This document shows positions 9,633-18,010 of a DNA stretch of 64,000 bases, piece by piece. Made by a program: the position numbers and the translations under genes. How positions within the stretch are numbered: position 1 is the first letter of the stretch; each line of letters starts with the position of its first letter. This DNA comes from Oribacterium sp. oral taxon 102 (GTDB lineage: Bacteria; Bacillota; Clostridia; Lachnospirales; Lachnospiraceae), in contig NZ_JABXYT010000001.1 of assembly GCF_013394775.1 (NCBI RefSeq), positions 2,337,501 through 2,401,500 of the forward strand. Reading direction: 5' to 3'. The notes beneath the pieces were generated by a model. It was not told where the DNA came from and did no database searches. It saw only the letters and a program-made list of their open reading frames with translations.

Positions 9633-9763
9633 GTCTACCACTAAGCCCACGGTAATTCAAGGCGGAATCCCCCGCAGGACACAAACATTTCATCCTTTCA
9701 CAGAAATTTCAGAATTGCGGCGGCGGAATTAAAAGATTATTTTATTTTCCGCACATTTATTTA

Positions 9764-9792
9764 TGGAGAAATTTTTCAAAAAGTGCTATACT
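9764..9792 (+). promoter_or_regulatory. Extended -10 promoter of hpf
   Basis: TGCTATACT (9784-9792) is an extended -10 element; TGGAGA (9764-9769) is a weak -35 at 17 bp. The same TGCTATACTG string recurs before the L,D-transpeptidase at 61 kb. Confidence 0.55.
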
Positions 9793-9860
9793 GTATTCAT
9801 CACAAAGGAGAGTCACGGAGCGCTGCTTCGAAACCGCTCTCCGAGGAAGGAGTATCTTTT

Positions 9861-10391
9861 ATGAGATTCAGTATCACAGGCAGAACGATTACCGTAACCG
9901 ATGGCTTACGCAATATGGTGGAGAAAAAGCTGGGAAAGCTGGACAAGTTCTTCAAAGCGGATACCCTCTGCAATGTCACTCTTTCCACTCAGAAGGATAT
10001 GCAGAAGATCGAGGTGACGATCCCGGTAAAGGGCACCGTGATCCGCGCCGAGCAGGAAACGACGGATATGTATCAGTCCATCGATCTCGTGGAGGATCTC
10101 ATCGAGCGCCAAATCCGCAGATACAGGAAAAAGCTCATCGACCGGAAGCAGAGCGTACATGCTTTCACGGACGACTTCCTCTCCGATACCGAGGAGCCGG
10201 AGGAGCCGGAAATCCGCATCGTTCGCACGAAGCAGTTTGACCTGAAGCCGATGACCGCAGAGGAGGCCTGCCTCCAGATGGAGCTGGTCGGACACAGTTT
10301 CTTCGTATTTCAGGATGGAGATACCGGCAAGGTTCATGTCGTATACAAGAGAAAGGGCAATACCTACGGGCTGATCGCGCCGGAGATATGA
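9861..10391 (+). CDS. hpf: Ribosome hibernation promoting factor, long form
   Basis: Binds the 30S decoding centre in stationary phase and, through its C-terminal domain, pairs ribosomes into inactive 100S dimers. The 176-residue length marks the long form of Gram-positives: an N-terminal domain (MRFSITGRTITVTDGLRN to about residue 95), an acidic linker (SDTEEPEEPEIR), and the dimerisation domain (FDLKPMTAEEACLQMELVGH, then GNTYGLIAPEI). AGGAAGGA lies 10 bp before this ATG, ruling out the upstream in-frame ATG at 9783. Monocistronic, with its own promoter and terminator. Confidence 0.97.
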   Translation: MRFSITGRTITVTDGLRNMVEKKLGKLDKFFKADTLCNVTLSTQKDMQKIEVTIPVKGTVIRAEQETTDMYQSIDLVEDLIERQIRRYRKKLIDRKQSVHAFTDDFLSDTEEPEEPEIRIVRTKQFDLKPMTAEEACLQMELVGHSFFVFQDGDTGKVHVVYKRKGNTYGLIAPEI

Positions 10392-10407
10392 GGAAAGAAG
10401 CAACAGA

Positions 10408-10435
10408 GGGGCTGCCGGCGGCAGCCCCTTTTTTT
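10408..10435 (+). terminator. Intrinsic terminator of hpf
   Basis: A perfect 9-bp stem GGGGCTGCC (10408-10416) and GGCAGCCCC (10420-10428) with a GGC loop, then seven T. It lies 17 bp after the hpf stop. Confidence 0.95.
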
Positions 10436-10482
10436 CGATCGCATACCGCCGCGTAATGACAGTCAAAAGAAGAAGGAGGAGC

Positions 10483-11199
10483 CTAGATCCAGCCGCCGTC
10501 GAATTGTATCACCTGCCCTGTAAGATAATGGGGACTCTTCAGAAGAAGCATGGCAAATTCTGCCGCCTCAGATACAGACGCCATCCGTCCGAACGGAATC
10601 TCCTCATTCAGTGCGGCACGCTCCTCCTCCCCCATCCAGCTGTTCATATCCGTATCCACAGCGCCGAGCGCAATCGCGTTGACCGGAATGCGGCTCGGCG
10701 CGAGCTCCCTGCCCAGCGCCCGCGTGAAGGCATTGACACCGCCCTTCGTCATGGAATAGACCGACTCCATTGAAGCGCCGCAGATACCCCAAACCGAGGA
10801 AATGTTCAGGATGCGCCCGTTCCCGCTGCGAAGCAGATAGGGAATCAATGCACGACAGAGGCGAAACATCGAAAGAAGATTCGCCTCCATGAGCTCCATG
10901 AGTTCTCCGTCCGTAACCTCCTGTGCGAGCTGAAAACGGGAAATCCCGCCATTATTTACAAGAAGAAGCTCTTCTTGAGAAACAGCGCTTCCACCCAGAT
11001 ACCGCTCCAGCAGCTCCCCGGAGATTTTCCCGTGGATCGGGATGCACGACGTCTTCGCCGAAAGCTCCGCCGCGGCATGATCCAGCAGCTCGAAACGCGA
11101 GCGGCAGTTAATAAGCAGTCGGTAGCCCTCTCCCGCGAGCCGTTCCGCGATCGCTCTGCCGACTCCCCTCGAGGCGCCTGTAACAATGGCTGTTTTCAT
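10483..11199 (-). CDS. ymfI: SDR-family reductase, YmfI-like (EF-P 5-aminopentanone reductase)
   Basis: A short-chain dehydrogenase of 238 residues with TGASRGVG (Rossmann glycine loop), NNGG, and the catalytic Ser, Tyr and Lys in SSVWGICGA and YSMTKGG. It ends TGQVIQFDGGWI. The SSVWG...GAS...YSMTKGG block, NAIALGAVDTDMN and EEIPFGRMA resemble B. subtilis YmfI, which reduces the 5-aminopentanone group on elongation factor P, more than FabG of fatty-acid synthesis. It stands alone, downstream of tRNA-Pro and convergent with hpf. SDR membership is certain; the substrate is inferred from similarity, and a generic FabG-like role remains possible. Confidence 0.8.
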   Translation of the reverse strand: MKTAIVTGASRGVGRAIAERLAGEGYRLLINCRSRFELLDHAAAELSAKTSCIPIHGKISGELLERYLGGSAVSQEELLLVNNGGISRFQLAQEVTDGELMELMEANLLSMFRLCRALIPYLLRSGNGRILNISSVWGICGASMESVYSMTKGGVNAFTRALGRELAPSRIPVNAIALGAVDTDMNSWMGEEERAALNEEIPFGRMASVSEAAEFAMLLLKSPHYLTGQVIQFDGGWI

Positions 11200-11270
11200 G
11201 CTGTCCCCCTCTCTGTCCCATGCTTCGGCTCAGCTGAACTGTTACGCTATATGCGATAAATCTGCTATCA

Positions 11271-11303
11271 GAAAAGAGCGATCCTTTCGGAATCGCTCTT
11301 TTC
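11271..11303 (-). terminator. Terminator hairpin after tRNA-Pro
   Basis: A perfect 12-bp inverted repeat, GAAAAGAGCGAT (11271-11282) and ATCGCTCTTTTC (11292-11303), 12 bp beyond the tRNA 3' end on the minus strand. The arms themselves supply the T-tract; the plus strand also has a T-run, so it may work both ways. Confidence 0.75.
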
Positions 11304-11315
11304 TTTTTCTCATCC

Positions 11316-11390
11316 TCGAGGTGACAAGATTCGAACTTGCGACCCCCTGTTCCCAAAACAGGTGCTCTAGCCAAACTGAGCCACACCTCG
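11316..11390 (-). tRNA. tRNA-Pro (anticodon TGG)
   Basis: The minus strand folds as a cloverleaf. The acceptor stem is CGAGGTG/CACCTCG, the D-arm contains GGCTCAGTTTGGCTAGAGC, the anticodon stem CCTGT/ACAGG holds loop TTTGGGA with anticodon TGG, and the T-arm has GTTCGAATC. The discriminator is A and no CCA is encoded, so CCA addition (after RNase Z trimming) is needed. It has its own promoter and terminator. Confidence 0.97.
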
Positions 11391-11416
11391 CTTCGTACGC
11401 ACCGTACGACCTATGT

Positions 11417-11445
11417 ATCTTACACAGAATCAGAAAAAAAGTCAA
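11417..11445 (-). promoter_or_regulatory. Sigma-A promoter of tRNA-Pro, overlapping pilin terminator
   Basis: Minus-strand TTGACT (complement of 11440-11445), a 17-bp spacer and TAAGAT (complement of 11417-11422), 26 bp before the tRNA 5' end. The -35 and spacer are built from the U-tract of the pilin-operon terminator. Confidence 0.7.
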
Positions 11446-11489
11446 GGAGAAGGCATGGGCGCCCCCTATATGGACAGCCCGCCTTCTCC
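11434..11489 (-). terminator. Intrinsic terminator of the pilus operon
   Basis: A 9-bp stem GGAGAAGGC (11446-11454) and GCCTTCTCC (11481-11489) with further inner GC pairing, then TTGAC and seven T on the minus strand. It begins about 30 bp after the backbone pilin stop. Confidence 0.85.
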
Positions 11490-11517
11490 CCTCTATTTCC
11501 GTATTCCTGCCGCAGAT

Positions 11518-13041
11518 TTATGCCTCTCTGCGTCTCTTCACTACCACTGCCGCGCCGGCAAGGATCACCAGCAGCGCGCCGGCTGCGTAGAGCACGGTGG
11601 TACCCATACCGCCGGTCGAGGGCAGCGTGATACCCTGCTTGTTTACGACTACGATTTCGTCAACCTCTGCGCTATCCTTCGTGATCGTAATATCCGTATG
11701 TGCCGTCGTCTCACTGTCCTCTGTGTGGGTCGCACGGATCACAACCGTGATCGGCGCAGTCAGAGAATTAAAGCCGGCGGGCGTCGTCGTCTCCCGAAGG
11801 TAGTAGGTTCCGGCATCCAGCCCCTGAATGTTGAAGGTTCCGTCGCTGCCGGAGCGCATCTCCACACCGGACTCACCGGAGGCTGCCGGCTTGTAAGCGC
11901 CGTCCTTCCGGATCAGCTTCACCTCGTCGGCAAACTGCGCGTCGCCCTCCTTCGATGCATCATAGCTCTTATAGAGCCGGAACCCTGCCTCCTGAAGCGC
12001 GGCTCCGTTCTCGGTATCCCGAACCTTCTTGTTCTTCAGCTCATAGCTGAACGCCCAGACCGTGTCCTCCTTGGTCTTTCCCTTCCCCTCTCCATTGGGG
12101 TTGTTGGAGAACTCCAGATCCACGGTGTTCTTATTGTCGTCATGGTTTCCGATCACTGCGCTGTCATTCAGATGCGCACTGTAGGTTACGCCGATCTTCA
12201 GCTCCTGCTCTCCCCCATTTACATAGCTTCTTGCGTCCGGAATGGTCAGCGTCCACTCCTTAGCCGTCATATTTTCTGTCGCAGTCGTGGTGTAGGCAGA
12301 GGCCGCAATCGAAACCCCGTTGACCTCCACGCTGTCGATCCGCTCGAAGCTGATGCCTGCGGACATTACATCATGGAAGGTAAGCTGATACGCGTCCTTG
12401 TAGTCCTTGATCTTCGCGTCCGCCGGTACCGTCGCGGTGAGGCGGAACTGGAAGCTCTCGTTCAGATTGTGGTCTGCAGTCTCCCCCCAGCCGGCTGCCA
12501 CTCCGTTGTCCGCATTGTCATAGATTTCCTTATCTACCGTAGGGATGTCCGTCTTTCTTTTGATTTCGATATTCTCCGATACTGCAACCACATAGAGGTT
12601 CCGCGCGTCGTTTGCTTTGTCAAGCGCCGTCGTATCCTGAATGAGATAGTAGCCGGGAGCCACCTTCACCTCCGTATCTCCTGCGGCAAGGCTCGCAAAC
12701 GGCGTCCCTGTGAGATTTACCAAGGGAAGGATGCTGTCCAGCTTCTCCCTGTCGCTCTTATTCTCCAGTGCAGTCAGTTTCGTCAGCGTATCCTCCGGAA
12801 CCGCCGTTCCTGCCGTGTTTCCGGATGCGGTATTCTGTCCGTACTTGATATCGGAGAACTTACCGTCGCTGTACGTTCCCGTAAATATCTGGAAAACAGC
12901 ATACTGATGGCTGTCTCCGCTCAGCTTCCTGATGGTGAACTCGCTCACCGCAGAGCTCGTCTCCGCAAGTGCTGTCATGGATATGCCGAGCAGCATTGCC
13001 AGCGCCAGCAGGACACTCGTGATCTTTCTAAATCCTTTCAT
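11518..13041 (-). CDS. LPxTG major (backbone) pilin, SpaA/SpaH type
   Basis: Secreted pilin of 507 residues that sortase C would polymerise into the pilus shaft. The signal peptide is MKGFRKITSVLLALAMLLG ending near ALAETSS. The segment TVDKEIYD (about residue 165) supplies a candidate pilin-motif lysine; an E-box (YYLRETTTPAGF) in the C-terminal Cna-B domain suggests an intramolecular isopeptide bond. The end is LPSTGG, a hydrophobic stretch and KRRREA, a canonical sorting signal. The start at 13041 is the ATG that begins the signal peptide; an upstream in-frame ATG lies inside the adhesin gene. It overlaps the adhesin stop by 14 bp and is last in the operon. Confidence 0.93.
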   Translation of the reverse strand: MKGFRKITSVLLALAMLLGISMTALAETSSAVSEFTIRKLSGDSHQYAVFQIFTGTYSDGKFSDIKYGQNTASGNTAGTAVPEDTLTKLTALENKSDREKLDSILPLVNLTGTPFASLAAGDTEVKVAPGYYLIQDTTALDKANDARNLYVVAVSENIEIKRKTDIPTVDKEIYDNADNGVAAGWGETADHNLNESFQFRLTATVPADAKIKDYKDAYQLTFHDVMSAGISFERIDSVEVNGVSIAASAYTTTATENMTAKEWTLTIPDARSYVNGGEQELKIGVTYSAHLNDSAVIGNHDDNKNTVDLEFSNNPNGEGKGKTKEDTVWAFSYELKNKKVRDTENGAALQEAGFRLYKSYDASKEGDAQFADEVKLIRKDGAYKPAASGESGVEMRSGSDGTFNIQGLDAGTYYLRETTTPAGFNSLTAPITVVIRATHTEDSETTAHTDITITKDSAEVDEIVVVNKQGITLPSTGGMGTTVLYAAGALLVILAGAAVVVKRRREA

Positions 13042-16000
13042 CTCTCTTTCCTTTCTCCTTGCCTTCCTGTTTCTTTTTATAACAAAGGGCCGCTCCCGCA
13101 AGCAGTATCCACATGCTTCCGAGGAAATACAGCCTCTTGGTACCGATTCCGCCGGTTTCCGGCAGGGTGTAAACAGTGTCTTCTGTCGCCTGATTCGTTA
13201 TGACGATCAATCCGCTCTGCACCGCTCCCTGACTGTATGTCGTCAGAAACCCCTCCGGCACGTCCAGCTCCTCTACAGAATAAAAATATGGATTTCCGTC
13301 CTTATCCGAAGCCTCCAGCTGATCGAAGACCATACTCCACGCCTTCCCGGTATTGTTCTTTGCCGGATTCCTGTAGATGGTATAGGTTCCTATCAGCTTC
13401 GGCGGTGCCGGTCCCTCTCCGTCTGTCACCTTGATGTCTCCAAGCTCCGCCGCGTTCCAGTCTCCCGCCGGCGGATCCCCGGATCCCAGATGCCGCACCG
13501 TAAGATGAATATCCGAGTGGATCTCCTGAAGCTGTACCGTAAATCCATCCGGCTTTCTTCCCTGTTTGTCGTACTGCAGTTTGACCCGCTGCTTCGGCTC
13601 ACCGTCGATGGATATATCTGCCTTCTCCCCGTCCTTCATGGCGACCTCGAAGTTGATGCCCCAACTAAGCACGGCACGCAGGTTTAAGCTCGCCCCGTCA
13701 GACACCACGATGGGTGCGTAGTTCTTTCTCTGAAAAGCATACTGATCTGACGATGTCAGCGATGAGCCTGTGGACTCTATAAATACCGTATGGTTCGCTG
13801 CGTTCTTCCGCTGATAGAGCTTGAAGCTTACCGAGTCCGGCGTCTTTTCCAGCGTGCTGCCGTCTTTTTTCATCCATTGCTTCTCGACGGTAAGCATCGC
13901 TTCGTTCTCGACGGTATATACCTCGCCGCCCTTCAGATAGCGAAGCTTCGCCTGAACTTCTCTAAGCGCCTCGGAATCGATGCCGCCCGTCGCCTTCTCC
14001 CATGCGGCACTATCCTCCTCGTCGCCCTTCACGATGAAATAATGATATTTCTCACCAATGCGGTAGCCCGCCGGCGCCTTCGTCTCTTCCAGACGATACA
14101 GCACATCCCTCTTCAGGCTCTTCTCTCGGCTCAGATCCCAGATCTTCTCCTTATCGACGGTAAATCCATCCGCATCAAGGACATCCGCGGATGTGAACGC
14201 CTGTGCCGAAGCATCATAGCTTTCGAGGCGGAATACCGCGCCGCTGAGCTGCTGCCGGAAGTTCTGGCTGTCCACCTTCTGCAGGCGAATGACATCCTTG
14301 TTCGCCGACGCGCCCGAGCTGATCTCCTTCAGATTGATCCTGCTTTCACTGGAGTAGCCGCCGGAAAGTGTCGCCTTGTTGGAGATCTCGTCGTCATTTG
14401 TCAGCGACCGGGAGGTCTCATAGCTGTACTTCAGCACGCAGGCAATGCTGTTGGGGAGCGTCACCTGCAGTATGCGCTTGCCGCTCTCCGCGTCCTCCTG
14501 ATAGGTATAGCGGAAGCGCGCATCCTGGATTTCCTCTCCTACACCGTCCTCCCGGGATCCGTCATAGCGGAAGAGCTTCACAGAGCCCGGAATCAGCTTC
14601 GGATCGATCCGTGCCAGTGAGGACTGTCCCCACCTCACAGCCTGCGTGATCTCATCCACCAGCGTAATCGTATCCTGCGTCCCAAGCTTTTCGCCCTTCG
14701 CATTGATCAGGAGCTTGTAATCGAGCTGCGCTCTGTACTGCTCCTTCCCATCTACGATCTCCCGAAGCTGTACGCCCTCCTTTCTGATCTTCGGATAATC
14801 CCGCGTCACCGTGGTTTCCTGATGCACCGGACCCATCCCGCCGCGGCTCGTCCACTCCACGGTATTCCGGAAGACCTTCGTCTCCTTCGCTTCCTTCCAG
14901 CCGCGCAGGAGATTTACATTATAATAGATATGAATGATCGGCTTCTCCGGATCCAGCTTGTAGTTTCTGATCCGGATCGTGAAGCTCCTCCCATCCTCCG
15001 CAGTATTTACCATGAAGGTATCCGCATCGTTCAGATCGATCCCCGCATCCGAAAGCGTGGAATATTTCCCGTCCACAGTGGACAGGAAGTACGCCCTCAC
15101 GGAATCCTCCACCAGCGTCATGCCCTCCGGCAGGCTGTCCCGAAGCACAATGTCCCTGCCTTCGTCCGCGGCAGTGGTGGAAAGGGTCAGGCGGTAATTC
15201 AGGAGCTTTTCCGCCCCGAGGCTCTCGAAGGAATAGCTCTCCTCCCCGCTGCTGAAATTATTTTCCCATGTCCGCTTGACCTCCTTCCTGAGTCCGCCGT
15301 CGGAAACGAAATATCGGTTATGCGCCGTACTTTCCGTGCCGCCTGCTATAGCGGTGTTCTTCACCTCCCAGCTTTCCCCGGTGCCTCCCACAGAAATATC
15401 CTGCACCGTGCTGTATTCTCCCAGCTCCAGACGACTGGCGGCGAGACTCTTCCCGTCCTTTCTGCCGATCCGGATGGTGAAGCGCTTCACCCGTTCCGCC
15501 GCAGCGATATCCCGGTTTTGAAGGTCTGTGATCTCTCTCCCCTCTGCATCATAAAATTTGATTTCTACATGATACTCCGCTGCCAGAGGATCTGTCCCGG
15601 ACAATAGCCGAACCCTCGTCCCCGAGCTGTCCCGCAGGGTAAGCGTCAGGTTCTTCCGAAGCTGCTCGCTGAGCACGGCGGCATTGCCGAAATGCGCCTG
15701 CTCCTCCGGCGAATGTCCCTGGCTCCACGCCTCCTTGATCGTATCCTCGAACAGCAGCTCCTTCACCTCTGTCTTCGGAAGCTCTGTCACGGCGGCAGAC
15801 CACTTCGGGAAGATATATTTCCCGCCTGTGCCGGTCTCCGGCTTCTCATAGCCTAACGCCTGCTTCTCCACATTCCACCGCCCCGGGGCTTCGTCGCCGC
15901 TTACCGAAGCGGAATGCTGCTCGTGATCCACCTCCGCGCTGTTGTCTGCCGTGAAATACTCTCCCGGCTGCAGGGGCGGCGCTGTGGTGTCGTATTCGAA

Positions 16001-17110
16001 AAGATAAGAGCTTTTCAGCTCCCGCCCCGTGGGGAAGGTATATCGGATCTCATTCTTTTCCGCATCATAGCTGTATGTCCCCGTCTCTGCAAGCTTGATT
16101 TCTCTGGCGGGATCCGACCACCACTCGTTTCCGTCCTTATAGAGCCGTACGCTCCCCGGAACGATGCGGTTATAGCTCTCCCCCTTGTAGGGGAGCAGCG
16201 CCGGCGCATCCCGGAAGGTCCAGCCTGATACATCCCGGCTTGCATCCGGATTTACCACGACCTTCCAATGGATCAGCTTATTCTTATTATCATATTCCCC
16301 GCTTTTCCTGCCCTTCTGAGAGACCGTCTTCTTCGTGGTGATCGGCGTACGCGTCTCTGACTCTCGCTTCCCACCGCCGTCCCAGCCGGCGGAAGCCCTG
16401 TTGACCGCAGCGGTATCCTCCTTTTCCGTGTACTTCGCGAGATCCCCGTCCACCAAAACCTGATAGGAAATCTCGTAGCGCTCTCCCTTTCCGAGCGGCT
16501 CCAGTCCCGACAGACGGAAGCTGCCGTCCGCCGTGAGCTGTAGTGCCTCTCCCGGGAGAGAAACTGCAGTCTTATTGCCCTGTGCGTCGAGCTTCTCGAC
16601 GAGGAAGCTGCCCGGCTTCATCTGAAACCGGTAAGCGCCCTCCGGCTGACTCTTTATCGTATCTGTAAGCGAGATCGGCTTCCCCGGCTCCGTGCCGCGG
16701 CTCGTACCGACGGTGATGCGGTAGCGAAGCTCCCGTTCCCCCGTCTTTTCTCCTTTCTTGTCGATATACATATCGTAGGATGCCGCGATGTTGGTGATGC
16801 GGATCTTCCCCTCCTTGGTATCGAAAACGATCTCCCCGTTCTCATCCGCCTTATCAAGGTTCGCCCGCGCCTTTATCCAGAATTCACTGAGGACATCCCC
16901 TTGCTCGCCGAGGAAGTCTGCACTGGTATAATCCAGCCGGACAGTTCCATCCTGTGAGATCGTATATTTGCCGATCTTCTGCTCGGTTCCGTCCGGAAGC
17001 CTCCGTGTAATCTCTCCTGCAATCTCCTGCTCTATCCCCACCGCGCCGGGGAGCTGGTAAATATAGCTGGTTTTTTCCCGCAGCTTCTCCGCAGGGATCC
17101 TCCACTTCAT
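13028..17110 (-). CDS. Giant LPxTG pilus-tip adhesin, C-terminal part (separated by in-frame TGA)
   Basis: An open frame of 1360 residues with many repeated beta-sandwich modules, Cna-B E-boxes (YRLEETKAPAGYRIG, YSVEELDVPEGF) and a terminal sorting signal LPETGG, hydrophobic span, CYKKKQ. Size and order match an ancillary or tip adhesin of a sortase-assembled pilus. It has no signal peptide of its own and no ribosome-binding site before its first ATG. It is in the same frame as the 293-codon ORF upstream, separated only by TGA and six sense codons. I infer a single ~1660-residue gene broken by one nonsense codon; alone, this part would not be exported. Confidence 0.85.
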   Translation of the reverse strand: MKWRIPAEKLREKTSYIYQLPGAVGIEQEIAGEITRRLPDGTEQKIGKYTISQDGTVRLDYTSADFLGEQGDVLSEFWIKARANLDKADENGEIVFDTKEGKIRITNIAASYDMYIDKKGEKTGERELRYRITVGTSRGTEPGKPISLTDTIKSQPEGAYRFQMKPGSFLVEKLDAQGNKTAVSLPGEALQLTADGSFRLSGLEPLGKGERYEISYQVLVDGDLAKYTEKEDTAAVNRASAGWDGGGKRESETRTPITTKKTVSQKGRKSGEYDNKNKLIHWKVVVNPDASRDVSGWTFRDAPALLPYKGESYNRIVPGSVRLYKDGNEWWSDPAREIKLAETGTYSYDAEKNEIRYTFPTGRELKSSYLFEYDTTAPPLQPGEYFTADNSAEVDHEQHSASVSGDEAPGRWNVEKQALGYEKPETGTGGKYIFPKWSAAVTELPKTEVKELLFEDTIKEAWSQGHSPEEQAHFGNAAVLSEQLRKNLTLTLRDSSGTRVRLLSGTDPLAAEYHVEIKFYDAEGREITDLQNRDIAAAERVKRFTIRIGRKDGKSLAASRLELGEYSTVQDISVGGTGESWEVKNTAIAGGTESTAHNRYFVSDGGLRKEVKRTWENNFSSGEESYSFESLGAEKLLNYRLTLSTTAADEGRDIVLRDSLPEGMTLVEDSVRAYFLSTVDGKYSTLSDAGIDLNDADTFMVNTAEDGRSFTIRIRNYKLDPEKPIIHIYYNVNLLRGWKEAKETKVFRNTVEWTSRGGMGPVHQETTVTRDYPKIRKEGVQLREIVDGKEQYRAQLDYKLLINAKGEKLGTQDTITLVDEITQAVRWGQSSLARIDPKLIPGSVKLFRYDGSREDGVGEEIQDARFRYTYQEDAESGKRILQVTLPNSIACVLKYSYETSRSLTNDDEISNKATLSGGYSSESRINLKEISSGASANKDVIRLQKVDSQNFRQQLSGAVFRLESYDASAQAFTSADVLDADGFTVDKEKIWDLSREKSLKRDVLYRLEETKAPAGYRIGEKYHYFIVKGDEEDSAAWEKATGGIDSEALREVQAKLRYLKGGEVYTVENEAMLTVEKQWMKKDGSTLEKTPDSVSFKLYQRKNAANHTVFIESTGSSLTSSDQYAFQRKNYAPIVVSDGASLNLRAVLSWGINFEVAMKDGEKADISIDGEPKQRVKLQYDKQGRKPDGFTVQLQEIHSDIHLTVRHLGSGDPPAGDWNAAELGDIKVTDGEGPAPPKLIGTYTIYRNPAKNNTGKAWSMVFDQLEASDKDGNPYFYSVEELDVPEGFLTTYSQGAVQSGLIVITNQATEDTVYTLPETGGIGTKRLYFLGSMWILLAGAALCYKKKQEGKEKGKRDERI

Positions 17111-17128
17111 GGAAAGCGCGATGCTGTC

Positions 17129-18010
17129 TCAGTGCCGGATCGGATTCTCCGGCGTTACCGGCTTCCACGCTGCATCACTCGGTCCCTTCCGCTCGAAGCG
17201 GATATCGTCCTTTCCGAGATAGTCCTTCAGATTCTCCGGCTTCTGCTCCGCTCCATCTGCCCCTGCTCCGCGCACTGCGATCAGGGAAGTAATGAAGTCT
17301 TCCGGAAAAGACAGCTCGTCTCCAAGCTCGGAGAGAAGATCCATCTCCTCCCACTCAGAGGATGCTGCTTCAGCGTGTCCCGACACAGAACGCGGGGTAA
17401 TGCCGGACTCCTCTCTGCTCCCTGTCTCCGCAGGAAGCTCGCTGGAGCTGGCGATCTCTTTCTCTCCGTCTATATTGCTGGGGGATGCCTTCTCCTCCCG
17501 AGACCGAAGCTCACTCTCCGAGGCTCTCCGAGGAAGGACATCCTCTCCCTCTATACGCACAAGCAGAAAAGAGCTTTCCGTTTCCTTCAGCCTCTTTTCT
17601 CTCAGAGCAAGCTCTGCCGCATCCTCCAGCTCCGTAAGCTCCTCCGCGGTAAGCTCCTCCTCATCCTCGAAGGAAATCGGAGCATTGCTAATGGAAACGC
17701 CCTCCACCGCGAGAAGCCGCCGCGCCTCCTCTCCGTCGAGCTCTCCTCTGCCGTACCGCTCCAGAATCGCATTGACCCGCTCGTCTCCGCTGAGGGCGGC
17801 GTCATCCCCCTCTGTCCCGTATATTACTTCCGAGAAGAACGCCTCCGCTGCTCCGGTTCTTTCCGCCGCGGAGAGAAGCATACTGCCTGTTACAACAAAA
17901 ATCAGGGTATACGCAAGAAAGGGGCGCACCTGCTGCCGTAGAAGCGTGCGCAGCCCCCGGAGCAGGTCGCCGTGCCTGTATTCCGTTTTTCTCCGATTCT
18001 TATCCTTCAT
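17129..18010 (-). CDS. Giant pilus adhesin, N-terminal part (ends at premature TGA)
   Basis: A 293-residue ORF that opens the adhesin gene: a basic N terminus, a hydrophobic signal segment (PFLAYTLIFVVTGSMLLSA), then a long acidic, Ser/Glu-rich low-complexity region and the start of a folded module (IRFERKGPSDAAWKPVTP). It has no sorting signal. The ATG overlaps the minor-pilin stop as ATGA, so it is coupled in the operon. It ends PENPIRH-TGA, and reading on gives DSIALSMKWRIP, a normal module continuation; GGA in place of TGA would give HGDSIAL. Probably a nonsense mutation in an otherwise intact gene, or an assembly error. Confidence 0.8.
   Translation of the reverse strand: MKDKNRRKTEYRHGDLLRGLRTLLRQQVRPFLAYTLIFVVTGSMLLSAAERTGAAEAFFSEVIYGTEGDDAALSGDERVNAILERYGRGELDGEEARRLLAVEGVSISNAPISFEDEEELTAEELTELEDAAELALREKRLKETESSFLLVRIEGEDVLPRRASESELRSREEKASPSNIDGEKEIASSSELPAETGSREESGITPRSVSGHAEAASSEWEEMDLLSELGDELSFPEDFITSLIAVRGAGADGAEQKPENLKDYLGKDDIRFERKGPSDAAWKPVTPENPIRH

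Noticed and set aside
11413..13203. Plus-strand open frame of about 596 codons over the backbone pilin and the tRNA
   Set aside because: It starts inside the terminator/promoter region and is antisense to an LPxTG pilin with signal peptide and sorting signal.
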